A stretch of DNA of 64,000 nt from an uncultured Clostridia bacterium (GCA_934454215.1 CAKSGG010000004.1:1-64000), one strand, 5' to 3'; shown: positions 34,301 to 42,465, numbered from the stretch's first letter. Program-made: numbers and translations. The notes: generated from the sequence alone by a model not told the origin.

Positions 34301-35853
34301 TAAAATTCAATGATACCGGCTGGGAGGAAAATGACGGTGAATTAAATCCTGTTATCGGTCTTATTGACGATCCGAGGAATCAATCACAGTACCCGGCAAC
34401 AGTCAATCTTTCAGAACTTGGACATACGGGCATATACGGCGCTCCGGGTGTCGGCAAAACAACACTTTTGCAAACGCTTATTATGTCAATCTGTTGCACA
34501 TATTCGCCCGAAGATGTAAATGTCTACATAATGGACTTCAACACGGGAAGTATGGGAATGTTTGCAGGGTTTCCGCACGTTGGCGGCGTTGTAAACGACA
34601 GTGATGAAGAAAAGATGGATAAGCTTGTCAAGCTGATTTCCAAAGAGCTTGACACGAGAAAGGAAAAGTTTTCAAAGCTGAGCCTCGGAAACATTAAGGC
34701 ATACCGTGATGCAACGGGAGAAAAACTGCCGTATATCGTGCTTGTAATTGATAATTTTGCACCTATGTTCACGCTTTATCCCGAAACGGATATGTTCTTC
34801 TTGAATCTGACAAGACAGGGTGCAAGCTACGGTATTTATATTGCGGCAACGGGCAACAATCCCAACGCACTGACATATAAAATCAGTCAAAACATAAAAA
34901 ATTCCGTTGCACTGCAAATGATAGATAAAAGCGAGTATCAGGGAATTGTCGGCAAAACAAACGGACTTGAGCCGGACAATGTTGACGGCAGAGGTCTTAT
35001 AAAAGCAGATGTTCCGCTTGAATTTCAAACGGCGCTTCCGGCACCGGGAGAAACGGACAGCGAAAGAGTTGCCGCAATTAAAAATATTGCTGCGGAAATG
35101 AACAGAATCTGGACGGGTAACCGTGCGGCGCCAATACCGATTATGCCTGATATAATTCCGTTTAACAGTATTTCGGCAGGCAAAATCACGGTCGGTTTGT
35201 CAACGAATGAGGTGTATCCGCTCGGAATTGATTTTGACGAAACGCATTATATGGTTATTTCGGGACATAAATCGTCCGGCAAGAGCAATATGGTAAGCGT
35301 TATTGCAAAACAGATGAAGTCAAATTATGAGGGTAACACAGTTGTTTTGTATGATGCGGAAAGCGCTCTCGGCGATATAAAAAATACGGTTGACAAGTAT
35401 TTTACGACAGGTGAAGAACTTGACGGATTTATGGCACAAACCGTGTCCGAGCTGCAGCGAAGAAAGGAATTGCACGAAAGCGGCGAAGCACACGAGGCAT
35501 TTGCTCCGATTGCAATTTTGATTGACGGTCTTAAAAAATGCTATGAGGTGATAGACGAAAAAACGGCAAAACGGCTTGAAGCAGTCATCAGATTGGGAAA
35601 AGGGCTTAATGTGTACCTTGTTGCATCAGAGGACGCAGAGGAGCTTGGCAAGCTTTCAAGTATGGGCAATACGATCTCAATGCTGCTTGTTAATAACAAG
35701 CTGTCGGTTTTGCTCGGTAAAACATTTAAGTCGCATACGGTATTTTCTGGCGATCTTTCATACAGTGAAGCCGAGGCAAAACTTGGCGAATTTGAGGGAT
35801 ATATTTTAAAGAATGAACACGCTGAAAGATTTAAAGCGATGTTTGCAAAATAA
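31339..35853 (+). CDS. essC: EssC-type FtsK/SpoIIIE ATPase of a type VII secretion system
   Basis: 1504 residues from the ATG after GCGGAGG. Two N-terminal FHA-like domains (about 1-95 and 110-190) include IGRGEKNNV, SGKHAKI and GSTNGTYVN. Two membrane helices lie near 240-265 and 275-295. Three FtsK-like ATPase domains follow: P-loops GMAGSGKS (about 691), GAPGVGKT (about 1034) and GHKSSGKS (about 1309). Walker B is VIDEF in the first, VIDN in the second and LIDG in the third, so the later two are degenerate, as in EssC/EccC. This is the motor of T7SSb-type systems. FHA domains at its N-terminus, with kinase and phosphatase nearby, suggest phospho-regulation. Confidence 0.95.
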   Translation: MDMFIRIYYKGHFKDISLSNHQRLSIGSDVKEGFSIPDSDLKKEHIKFVNKNGVWEVSCIGEVLMNGSKVTHGTLIPEQIFVLSRKDRISMMVISEYEQNGIEEKLPDELTIGRGEKNNVVLDSPIVSGKHAKIKRMGTDYHLIDMGSTNGTYVNSEAIKECVLKNRDEIVIGEAKFIFGGDSLEIFGVNNNISVHKSAPKPKNIKQRPIYKRSPRLKLEMPSDKIDIQNPPSIGAKPNLNWISILTYPLIMLIPTIISAIVTYMSVVKGNGDGKFSIPITGIFVLAMPLSGILSHRSQTKKYRKDEKLRIEKYKQYLADTQKHIDDVHARQLRALCSANPDTKDCAALVKEMSPKMWERSPLDDDFMSVRIGNGKVPSVIEIKTPNETLSLHEDELAKGGQKIADDNKYVENAPILCDIRNNCMVGVVGDRKNTVALAKNIVMQAAATHSYEELRIVTVFPSKEYSEWEWIRWLPHSFDDGRTFRFMASNSMEVSELCRRFEDIVKERKSEIEENSYGRKTMQLPYYLFIIADDEDIKKQGIMKTLRACEYQFGMGAVILTHSKNELYMECKEIIELRNGSGVIYNAENSGEFEEFNIDKVDAKSFDIFARAMAPIRVEEKAKATALPSCVTFLDGYNVKTPDQIPVAENWRKALPFKSMSVPVGIRENGERFMFDIYEKKHGPFGLVAGMAGSGKSEMVQSWILSMALAFSPSDVSFILIDFKGTGLIQPFEGFPHLAGTISNLDNKIDRNLIALQCELTRRQIIFNKYGVQNVTEYQKLYHAGKADEALPFLIIVIDEFAEFKLQFPEFGNFINSLFRTGRSLGMYSILMSQKTTGVVTADVEANVKFRWCLRVASASDSKDMLHHGDAAKITVPGRAYIRIGDDEIYEQVQSFWSGAPYNPNKKDKMTVVPKVSGITLQGKRISYKNRNKTMGIDYGLKEEIKEINAVVDFLKRYVKENDIAESKKVWTEKLPDIIVLNEVTDLKFNDTGWEENDGELNPVIGLIDDPRNQSQYPATVNLSELGHTGIYGAPGVGKTTLLQTLIMSICCTYSPEDVNVYIMDFNTGSMGMFAGFPHVGGVVNDSDEEKMDKLVKLISKELDTRKEKFSKLSLGNIKAYRDATGEKLPYIVLVIDNFAPMFTLYPETDMFFLNLTRQGASYGIYIAATGNNPNALTYKISQNIKNSVALQMIDKSEYQGIVGKTNGLEPDNVDGRGLIKADVPLEFQTALPAPGETDSERVAAIKNIAAEMNRIWTGNRAAPIPIMPDIIPFNSISAGKITVGLSTNEVYPLGIDFDETHYMVISGHKSSGKSNMVSVIAKQMKSNYEGNTVVLYDAESALGDIKNTVDKYFTTGEELDGFMAQTVSELQRRKELHESGEAHEAFAPIAILIDGLKKCYEVIDEKTAKRLEAVIRLGKGLNVYLVASEDAEELGKLSSMGNTISMLLVNNKLSVLLGKTFKSHTVFSGDLSYSEAEAKLGEFEGYILKNEHAERFKAMFAK

Positions 35854-35870
35854 AAAGGAGGATAAGAGCA

Positions 35871-36671
35871 TTGGATAGCTGTGAATTAAACGCAAAAGAA
35901 ATTATGTGCATAGCGGCAAGTCTCGGCGCAACCGAGCTGTACGGCATACCCGACAGCTTCGGCGGAATGAGTGAAGCTGCTTTGAGTCATGAGATTTTGG
36001 GTGTTCAAACCACCTTGGAACACAAGGGATACTTAAAAGAAAATTTTGACGGGGAAACCTCATTAAGCGGCGATATCTTAAATATTGTTGAGATTTGCGC
36101 AAAGTGCGAAAAGTTTATCGCCGTTGATAAACAGCTGCGGCATAGCACACAGGAAGGTATACTTTTTTACATAAAAGACGCAATGGCTGTTATGGCGGTT
36201 AAAGACGGTGAGAGCTATAAACTGAAAGTTTTTGACACCTCGAAAATATCGGAAACTGTTTTCGGGCTGATTAACTGGAAAAACAACGGGGCAGAGGAAA
36301 GGTATAATTACAGAATATCAAATAAGACGCTTGAAAAGGCAAAAAAACTGAAAACCCGTAATGCCGATGACGCGGCATTAAAGGAATTGACATCTGCCGG
36401 AGCAGATGCAAAGACGGCAAAAATTATTGTGGGCGGCTTTGTCAGTGATGAAGATTTTTATTCCTTTACATTTGCGGACTTAAAAGCCGAAACAGATAAT
36501 GTTGATAACATTATGTATATCATGACCGCAGAGGAAATTATCCGTCTTAAAAGCATAATGGAAAACGAAGAAGATGTTGTGTATTTTCAGAATGCAACAA
36601 AGGAGGGTATTTTGAGTGAAATGCGGGAAATGCTTAAAAAACTCCGTATCAGCCGAGAGGTGTTTGAATAA
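35871..36671 (+). CDS. EspG-like type VII secretion-associated protein
   Basis: 266 residues with a TTG start after AAAAGGAGG. The N-terminal region (LNAKEIMCIAASLGATEL... TTLEHKGYL... LNIVEICAKCEKFIAVD) has the winged-helix-like layout of the ESX-associated EspG family, followed by a mixed strand region and a helical C-terminus. EspG proteins are chaperones for PE/PPE-type substrates in actinobacteria. Similarity here is by layout and position between EssC and YukD, not by clear sequence identity. The stop shares one base with the YukD start. It may be a chaperone or adaptor for the WXG100 or two-domain effectors. Confidence 0.5.
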   Translation: MDSCELNAKEIMCIAASLGATELYGIPDSFGGMSEAALSHEILGVQTTLEHKGYLKENFDGETSLSGDILNIVEICAKCEKFIAVDKQLRHSTQEGILFYIKDAMAVMAVKDGESYKLKVFDTSKISETVFGLINWKNNGAEERYNYRISNKTLEKAKKLKTRNADDAALKELTSAGADAKTAKIIVGGFVSDEDFYSFTFADLKAETDNVDNIMYIMTAEEIIRLKSIMENEEDVVYFQNATKEGILSEMREMLKKLRISREVFE

Positions 36672-36928
36672 TGGACGATATAATCGTAACGCTTTTGTTT
36701 CAAGATGACTATGAGCCGGTAGATTTAGAAATTCCGGCAAAGCTCCGGGTTGATGAGTTGGAGGAAAAAATACTTGAATCGTTAATTGAAATGGATTTTG
36801 AACGCTTTGGCGGCGTGAAAAAAATAAATTTAAGCTGCGGCGGAAAAGCTTTGGATCCCGACAAAACACTTGAAGAATACGGCATTTGGGACGGAAGCAG
36901 ACTGACCGTTTCAGAAAGGAGACTATAA
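36671..36928 (+). CDS. esaB: YukD/EsaB-like ubiquitin-fold protein
   Basis: 85 residues in the beta-grasp pattern of YukD/EsaB: an acidic first strand, a central LEEKILESLIEM helix and a C-terminal LEEYGIWDGSRLTV end. EsaB/YukD is a core small component of Firmicutes T7SSb with a regulatory role. Its start overlaps the upstream stop (TAATG). Position between EssC and the first WXG100 gene supports the call. Confidence 0.85.
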   Translation: MDDIIVTLLFQDDYEPVDLEIPAKLRVDELEEKILESLIEMDFERFGGVKKINLSCGGKALDPDKTLEEYGIWDGSRLTVSERRL

Positions 36929-36931
36929 AAA

Positions 36932-37219
36932 ATGGGACTTATCAGTATTGATTATTTGGACGCAATCAGGCAGGCAAATAAGCTGAATAATGCGGCGGAG
37001 CAGTGTGAGGACGCCGAAAGAGCCGCTTCTAAGGTATATGCCGAGGTGTGCGAAAACTGGAGCGGAGAGGCGGCAGATGCTTTTAAGGTGAAAATTGAGG
37101 AATGGAAAAAGGAAAATAAGCATGTTATGGAAGAATGCAGGGATATTGCACAGCTTATTAAAATGGTCGCAAAACAGATTAAGGAAGCGGACGAGGCTGC
37201 GGCAAGAACAATGCAGTAA
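36932..37219 (+). CDS. WXG100-family secreted protein
   Basis: 95 residues, two helices joined at the WSG turn (ENWSGEAADAF, near 43-53), the defining feature of WXG100/EsxA-type T7SS substrates. No signal peptide. The C-terminal end is Ala/Glu-rich. It starts four bases after the YukD stop, in the same operon. Confidence 0.88.
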   Translation: MGLISIDYLDAIRQANKLNNAAEQCEDAERAASKVYAEVCENWSGEAADAFKVKIEEWKKENKHVMEECRDIAQLIKMVAKQIKEADEAAARTMQ

Positions 37220-37251
37220 AATACGCTTTCAGATAAAGGATGTGAATAAAA

Positions 37252-38409
37252 GTGGCGGTAGTTGGTTTGCAGAAAGCTTCAATAAGCTCTATCAGACGGC
37301 AAATTGAAAAAATGCAGGCTGAAAGCGAAAATGCGGAAAAGAAAATCCGTTCAGCGTTGAACGGTCTTGATTTTGAGGTTGCTTCAAAGCAGAACATCAG
37401 AAATTGCCTTAATACCCTTATAACATCGGCGAACAGACAAGGCAGCTTATCGGGGCAGTATAAAACTGCGTTTCTGAATGTAACAAATTCGGTGGTAGAG
37501 AGTGACGGTAAATTCGGAAATCAGTCACAGTCGATATGTGACCGCATTAAAAAATATGTAGAAGGTGCAGCATCTGATGCAAAAAAATTTTTCTTCAAAA
37601 ACAAAATTGCAAAATACGCAGCACTGGCAGGAATGTTTTTAACAAACCCGTTGGGCGTAGTGATGACAAGTGCGGTTTTTCCGAATAGTAAGATAGCTAA
37701 AGAGTATGTAAAGGCAGGAACAGAAGCAGTATCTTTGGCAAAGAAAATATATGACCAGGCAAAGGAAAGCTACGACAATAAGGGAGTTGTATATAAGGCG
37801 CACCAGTATGGAAAGGCAGCTATAAAAGTAACCGCTGGAGCAGTGAAAGTTGGTGGAGCCATTGGTGCAATATTGTTTTCGACTGGTGCATCGACTCCGT
37901 TGTCAATGATTACTGCAATAAGTGGTATCAATGATATGGTCAGCGGAATTGCTGATGGTATTTATGTTCATAACGAGCAATACGATATGGTAGGGCAGAC
38001 TAATGCATTAAAGAATTATCTTGTTGAAAGCACAGGAGAAATTGGTGCATATTTTGGAAAAGAATCAACAGGAGAGTATATTGGCAATTTGATATATACA
38101 GGCTTTGAAGCGGTTACATTTCTTGATGGTGCTGAAAAGATGCTGACATCAATGGGAAAGGTTAATACGATATTAACCGGGCAGTACGGTTCATCAGGTT
38201 CATTTTTCTGGGAGAAGGATAAAGTATCATTTGAGGCGATAGCTAATAGTAAATTAAAATTTGCTGTGGAACCCGACTATTTTATTCGCAAAATTTTGAA
38301 AGTAAATCCTGCATCTGATGGTAATATTATTTATGAGGCAGGAAAAAGTATTTTCAAAATGTTTGGTAAAGCGTCAAAGTTTGGAAAACAAATAAGCAGC
38401 TTAATTTAA
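37252..38409 (+). CDS. Type VII effector-like protein with hydrophobic C-terminal region
   Basis: 385 residues with a GTG start after AAAGGATGTG. The first ~100 residues are helical and nearly identical to those of the protein at 38736-39899. This shared N-terminal domain (SALNGLDFEVASKQNIR, LITSANRQG, SGQYK, FLNVTNSV) probably acts as the secretion domain, as LXG-type domains do. The rest is Gly/Ala-rich with several hydrophobic stretches (about 115-140 and 185-230), suggesting a pore-forming or membrane-acting toxin. No known toxin motif is seen. Neighbours are a WXG100 gene and DUF4176. Confidence 0.7.
   Translation: MAVVGLQKASISSIRRQIEKMQAESENAEKKIRSALNGLDFEVASKQNIRNCLNTLITSANRQGSLSGQYKTAFLNVTNSVVESDGKFGNQSQSICDRIKKYVEGAASDAKKFFFKNKIAKYAALAGMFLTNPLGVVMTSAVFPNSKIAKEYVKAGTEAVSLAKKIYDQAKESYDNKGVVYKAHQYGKAAIKVTAGAVKVGGAIGAILFSTGASTPLSMITAISGINDMVSGIADGIYVHNEQYDMVGQTNALKNYLVESTGEIGAYFGKESTGEYIGNLIYTGFEAVTFLDGAEKMLTSMGKVNTILTGQYGSSGSFFWEKDKVSFEAIANSKLKFAVEPDYFIRKILKVNPASDGNIIYEAGKSIFKMFGKASKFGKQISSLI
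37279..37552 (+). repeat. Duplicated effector N-terminal domain, copy 1
   Basis: This 274-bp stretch aligns without gaps to 38763-39036, with long identical runs interrupted mostly by third-position changes. It encodes the shared N-terminal domain of the two effectors. After it the two genes share nothing obvious, so this is a domain duplication with tail replacement. Confidence 0.85.
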
Positions 38410-38432
38410 AAAAGTGAAAGGTTGTGAAAGAT

Positions 38433-38714
38433 ATGAAAAATCAATTTTTACCGGTAGGTAGCGTTGTATCATTGGAGGGTGCGCAAAAGAAGCTCTTAAT
38501 TATTGGTTCGGCGGTAGAACGGGAAAACGACAAAAATATATATGATTACATAGGTGTTCCGTATCCGGAGGGATATGTTGATAGTGAAACTATGTTTCTT
38601 TTTATGGCAAACGATATAAAGGAGATTCACTTTATAGGTTATGTTAATGCAGAGGCACAGGTGTTTATGCAGAAATACGCTGATTTGCTAAAAAGCGTTG
38701 ACGCTCAAAAATGA
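38433..38714 (+). CDS. DUF4176-family type VII accessory or immunity-type protein
   Basis: 93 residues from the ATG (a GTG at 38424 is too close to the site). The pattern FLPVGSVVSLEGAQKKLLIIG, YDYIGVPYPEG and IHFIGYVNAEAQVF matches DUF4176, a family regularly encoded next to LXG-type T7SS effectors. Its function is not settled; partner-specific adaptor or immunity roles are both plausible. It lies exactly between the two effectors that share an N-terminal domain. Confidence 0.82.
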   Translation: MKNQFLPVGSVVSLEGAQKKLLIIGSAVERENDKNIYDYIGVPYPEGYVDSETMFLFMANDIKEIHFIGYVNAEAQVFMQKYADLLKSVDAQK

Positions 38715-38735
38715 TATTAGGAGGCAATCAATAAA

Positions 38736-39899
38736 ATGCCAAACATTATGTTAAAAAAATCTTCAATCAGTGCAATTTCGCGGCAGATTGAAAGAATGCA
38801 ATCCGAAACAGAGGATGCGGAAAAGAAAATCCGTTCAGCATTAAACGGTCTTGATTTTGAAGTTGCTTCAAAGCAGAACATTAGAAGTTGCCTTAATAAC
38901 CTTATAACATCAGCGAACAGACAGGGCAATTTATCGGGGCAGTATAAAAGTGCATTTTTGAATGTAACAAATTCTGTTACAGAGGGTGACAGCAAATACG
39001 GCAATCGGTCGCAGTCGATATTTGACAGAATAAAAATGACACTGCACACAGGCGGTGAAAGTTTGCATGATTTTCTTTTTCGCAATAGAATACGAAAAAT
39101 TATGTCTATAGCGGGGGCATTTATAGTAGCTCCGGTTTGTGTTATCACTACGATAGATATCAAGCTGCTGGAAAAAATGGCGAACATATCGAAAAATTGG
39201 TTTACAACGACGGCTTATGCGGCAGATAATGAACCGATAGTTATAGGTGTAGATCCTACAAAGGTAAAGGAAGATAACAGTACGACTGAAAGTAATAATA
39301 ATTCCGGAAATACTGATACAAATTCTGCACCGGCTGATAATATTCCAAATGAGAATGTGCAGACAAATGGTAATACCAAAGGATATACAGGCTCATCAAG
39401 AGATGTTTCCGGCGGAGCATACGGAGATTACAGTGTTGTAAACGGATTTGATGAAAAGTATGTGTTGAATCAATATGACTATGATTTGCGGCAATCAGAC
39501 GGTTCCAATGGCGGTTGTACGTCAACATCTGATGCAATGGTCGGGGCATTTAAGAACAATCAATATTATAACCCGGAGGATGATTGGCCGGGTCCCGGTC
39601 ATGGCGGTGCCAGATGGACGCACACCAAAAGCATTGAAGGAAGCAGTTCGTGGTCTGACGGACGCAGATATACGGAAATATATAATCAGGTTAATAGCGG
39701 TAATGCAGTAGTAATAAGAGTTACCGGACATTCTATGGTTGCAATCGGCGTAAAAAACGGCTGTGATCCCAACAATATGTCAGCAGCGGATGTTTTGATT
39801 GCCAATCCCGGAACCGGTAAAATCTCGAATTTGCAAGAGTATTTAACATCAAGCAGGCGACAGTTAGATAATTCGTGGTCGTTGCGTGTTGCAAAGTAA
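38736..39899 (+). CDS. Type VII effector-like protein with papain/C39-like C-terminal domain
   Basis: 387 residues. Residues ~9-100 are the domain shared with the protein at 37252-38409. A hydrophobic segment follows (about 112-137), then TTTAYAADNEP, which looks like a signal-peptidase site (AYA before AD). After an Asn/Thr-rich linker, the C-terminal ~165 residues form a cysteine-peptidase-like domain: Cys in GGCTSTSDAM, His in GHSMVAIGV, Asn in IANPGTG. This predicts a secreted protease or wall-active enzyme. Upstream DUF4176 and downstream WXG100 genes may be its partners. Confidence 0.72.
   Translation: MPNIMLKKSSISAISRQIERMQSETEDAEKKIRSALNGLDFEVASKQNIRSCLNNLITSANRQGNLSGQYKSAFLNVTNSVTEGDSKYGNRSQSIFDRIKMTLHTGGESLHDFLFRNRIRKIMSIAGAFIVAPVCVITTIDIKLLEKMANISKNWFTTTAYAADNEPIVIGVDPTKVKEDNSTTESNNNSGNTDTNSAPADNIPNENVQTNGNTKGYTGSSRDVSGGAYGDYSVVNGFDEKYVLNQYDYDLRQSDGSNGGCTSTSDAMVGAFKNNQYYNPEDDWPGPGHGGARWTHTKSIEGSSSWSDGRRYTEIYNQVNSGNAVVIRVTGHSMVAIGVKNGCDPNNMSAADVLIANPGTGKISNLQEYLTSSRRQLDNSWSLRVAK
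38763..39036 (+). repeat. Duplicated effector N-terminal domain, copy 2
   Basis: Ungapped partner of 37279-37552; see that entry. The identity stops abruptly near the end of the encoded DRIK segment in both genes. Confidence 0.85.
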
Positions 39900-39917
39900 T
39901 TTGTGGAGGTGATACAT

Positions 39918-40217
39918 ATGGCAGATCAGATTTTGGTGAATCCAAGTGATTTAACAACAAAAAGTAATCAGGTACGGCAGTATAAGGAAAGTCATCACGA
40001 CATTATGAACAAAATCACGAATCTTGTTATGACTTTGGGAGAGGTTTGGCAGGGTGATGCTCAAAATGCGTTTGTAAGCAAATATTTAAGTATGCAGCCG
40101 GTGTACGACAGCTTTGAGGAAGCACTGGAGGAGTTTGCGGCTTTAATGGAAAAAGTGGCGGACGAAATGATGAAAACCGACCAAGCCGGGAAAAATATAA
40201 TTAATTCAATCTATTGA
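39918..40217 (+). CDS. WXG100-family secreted protein
   Basis: 99 residues from the ATG after GGAGGTG. Two helices flank the WQG turn (EVWQGDAQNAF). The C-terminus is MMKTDQAGKNIINSIY. It resembles the next gene (shared IxVxPxxLxxKxxxVRxYK start and D-A-x-x-F after the turn), so the two are paralogues and may form a heterodimer. Confidence 0.9.
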   Translation: MADQILVNPSDLTTKSNQVRQYKESHHDIMNKITNLVMTLGEVWQGDAQNAFVSKYLSMQPVYDSFEEALEEFAALMEKVADEMMKTDQAGKNIINSIY

Positions 40218-40267
40218 TTTATGCAGCGAAAGCTGAATAAATAAAAAATTTAAGGAGGTCATTTAAA

Positions 40268-40564
40268 ATGGCAGTAATTCAGGTAACGCCGGAAACTTTG
40301 AGACAGAAGGCAACGGATGTTCGTACATATAAAGGCGAACACGATGACGTAATCGCAAAACTCAAAACATTGGTAAATGGTCTTAATGAGACATGGAAAG
40401 GTGAAGCGCAGGACGCATTTTTGGCTAAATTCGAAAGTATGCAGTCAACATTTACAAACTTTTCCGAAATGCTTGAGGGGTACGCAAAGCTGATGGATAC
40501 AGCAGCAACGCAGCTCGAAAACACAGACCAGTCATTGAAATCAACTATGACAAATTTTGGTTGA
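40268..40564 (+). CDS. WXG100-family secreted protein
   Basis: 98 residues with a strong AAGGAGG site. Two helices flank the WKG turn (ETWKGEAQDAFLAKF), the EsxA/EsxB hallmark. The C-terminal QLENTDQSLKSTM resembles the end of the preceding paralogue. A terminator hairpin follows, so it closes the core secretion operon. Confidence 0.92.
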   Translation: MAVIQVTPETLRQKATDVRTYKGEHDDVIAKLKTLVNGLNETWKGEAQDAFLAKFESMQSTFTNFSEMLEGYAKLMDTAATQLENTDQSLKSTMTNFG

Positions 40565-40572
40565 TAAAGAGT

Positions 40573-40609
40573 ATAGCAGCACCCCGATTTTGCGGGTGCT
40601 GCTATTTCT
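40573..40609 (+). terminator. Terminator closing the core secretion operon
   Basis: ATAGCAGCACCC (40573-40584) pairs perfectly with GGGTGCTGCTAT (40594-40605). The T-tract after it is short and interrupted, so partial read-through into the surface-protein genes is possible. Confidence 0.75.
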
Positions 40610-40668
40610 GCTATTTAACGGATAACGAATAAGAATAAAGTCAGAAATGCAAAGGATGGGTACGAGAA

Positions 40669-42465
40669 ATGTTTCATCGAAATTATAAATTAAGAAAAAA
40701 TTTTTTGCCGATTATATTATCTTTTTTTGTGATTGCGACTGTTGCTGTTCCGGTTGGGGCGGCGACGCAAACTGATTGGAAAAGTTTATATAAGTCAAAA
40801 GTTCAGCAGATAGAAAATGAGTACAGGCAGGAGAAAAGAACAAAAGATGATGTTTATGACACACTTTTTTTCTCATTGCAGGATTTTAATTTTGATGGCA
40901 TTCCCGAACTTTATCATACACTGGTTAAAACGGATAAGGAAGGCTATAAACTCCAAGAGGGCAGTGAAGAAATATATTATATAAAAAACAACAGGGTTGT
41001 TCTCGGTAAAATCGAAAGTCACAGCACACTCGGTCTTCTCCCGGATATAATTGATAACGGCAGTTTAGACAACAACAGATGGCAGTTAGCAGTATACAAT
41101 ACAGAAAAGGAAAAGGCAGAATTTATTACAAAAGATAATTTGAATTTCGGTAAAGGGATTACATTATCGGCATTAAGCTTTGATATAGATAAGGGTGTTC
41201 TTAAAATATCCGAAATTAATTCTCTGCCGAAATGTGAAATAATCGGTGCAGGATCGTATTATTCCGTATCACCAAAGAAAAATAGGGATATATGGGATTG
41301 GGAAGCACTGTATATTGAAAAAACAGAAAAAGAAACAAACAACAATACGGTAAAACAAAGTGAAAAGGTTGCCACAGACTGGAATGGGGCATATAAGCAG
41401 TTTATCGCAGATAAGAAATATGTCAATACAAGGCAAAAGTTTTATACTGAAAACAGTGATAAAATATTATTCGGATTATATGACTTAGACGGGAACGGCA
41501 CGCCGGAGCTGATTATAAAAAACGGTGCCGACGAAGAAAATGATATGGTAAATTATGCGTATACCTATAAAAATAAAAGTGTAACTTATTTAGATAAAAT
41601 AGGTGATAGAGACTCTTCTTTTAAGTATGTATCCGGTTTTCCGGGACTTTATTGGGAAAGCGGCAGTAACGGAACCTATATCGGATATTACTTTACCTTG
41701 AAAAACAGTACACTTAATAAAGAAAAGATTTTAGAGGAAACGCTTGAATATAAAAATTCAAAGATGAATTACAACGAAAAACAGATAACAAAGGATAACG
41801 CTCTTTATAATGCGTGCAAGAAAGCGGAAAGTATGCTTCCTATGTATAATGCAAATGAAATAAACAGTATGGGCTGGGACACGTTTGTTTCGGAGGCGGT
41901 TAATGAATATTCGTATTTATATGATGATGTGAACAGCAAAAGCTGGTGCTTTGATGCTGTAAAATACGCGAGAGATAATAGCTTAATGAGCGGAACATCA
42001 CCAAATCTTTTTGAGCCGGACGGTGAAATTACAAGGGCAATGGTTGTTACAATTCTTTATCGAATGGAAAAAGAGCCGAATACAAAAAAGGTAAGTTATA
42101 AAGATGTTGAAAGCGGAAGCTGGTACGAAAATGCGGTGTCGTGGGCAAGTATAAAAGGAATTGTAAACGGTGTTGAAAAAAATCTGTTTGCCCCGGACGA
42201 GAATATAACAAGGGAACAGCTTGCCGCAATACTTTACAGATATGCAAAATATAAGGGATTGAATGTAAAAGTGGATAGTGAAATAGTGAAGGAGTATATA
42301 GATAATCAGTTATTGTCTGATTACGCTTCAGATTCAGTAGGCTGGGCTATCGGAAACGGTTTGATATCAGGTACTGATAAAATACATATAACGCCGCAGG
42401 GGAATGCAACAAGGGCGCAGGCGGCAGTGGTATTATACAGGTTTTGCACGAATCTAAAAAGATAG
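40669..42465 (+). CDS. SLH-domain surface protein
   Basis: 598 residues: signal peptide (about 1-34, ending VGAA), two copies of a module each holding a DxxxDGxPE-type calcium-like loop (DFNFDGIPELYH and DLDGNGTPELII), and three C-terminal SLH motifs (from about 415: FDAVKYARDN... FEPDGEITRAMVVTILYR; FAPDENITREQLAAILYR; ITPQGNATRAQAAVVLYR). SLH repeats tether proteins to wall polymers in Firmicutes. The function of the repeated module is unknown. It is the first gene after the secretion operon terminator. Confidence 0.85.
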   Translation: MFHRNYKLRKNFLPIILSFFVIATVAVPVGAATQTDWKSLYKSKVQQIENEYRQEKRTKDDVYDTLFFSLQDFNFDGIPELYHTLVKTDKEGYKLQEGSEEIYYIKNNRVVLGKIESHSTLGLLPDIIDNGSLDNNRWQLAVYNTEKEKAEFITKDNLNFGKGITLSALSFDIDKGVLKISEINSLPKCEIIGAGSYYSVSPKKNRDIWDWEALYIEKTEKETNNNTVKQSEKVATDWNGAYKQFIADKKYVNTRQKFYTENSDKILFGLYDLDGNGTPELIIKNGADEENDMVNYAYTYKNKSVTYLDKIGDRDSSFKYVSGFPGLYWESGSNGTYIGYYFTLKNSTLNKEKILEETLEYKNSKMNYNEKQITKDNALYNACKKAESMLPMYNANEINSMGWDTFVSEAVNEYSYLYDDVNSKSWCFDAVKYARDNSLMSGTSPNLFEPDGEITRAMVVTILYRMEKEPNTKKVSYKDVESGSWYENAVSWASIKGIVNGVEKNLFAPDENITREQLAAILYRYAKYKGLNVKVDSEIVKEYIDNQLLSDYASDSVGWAIGNGLISGTDKIHITPQGNATRAQAAVVLYRFCTNLKR

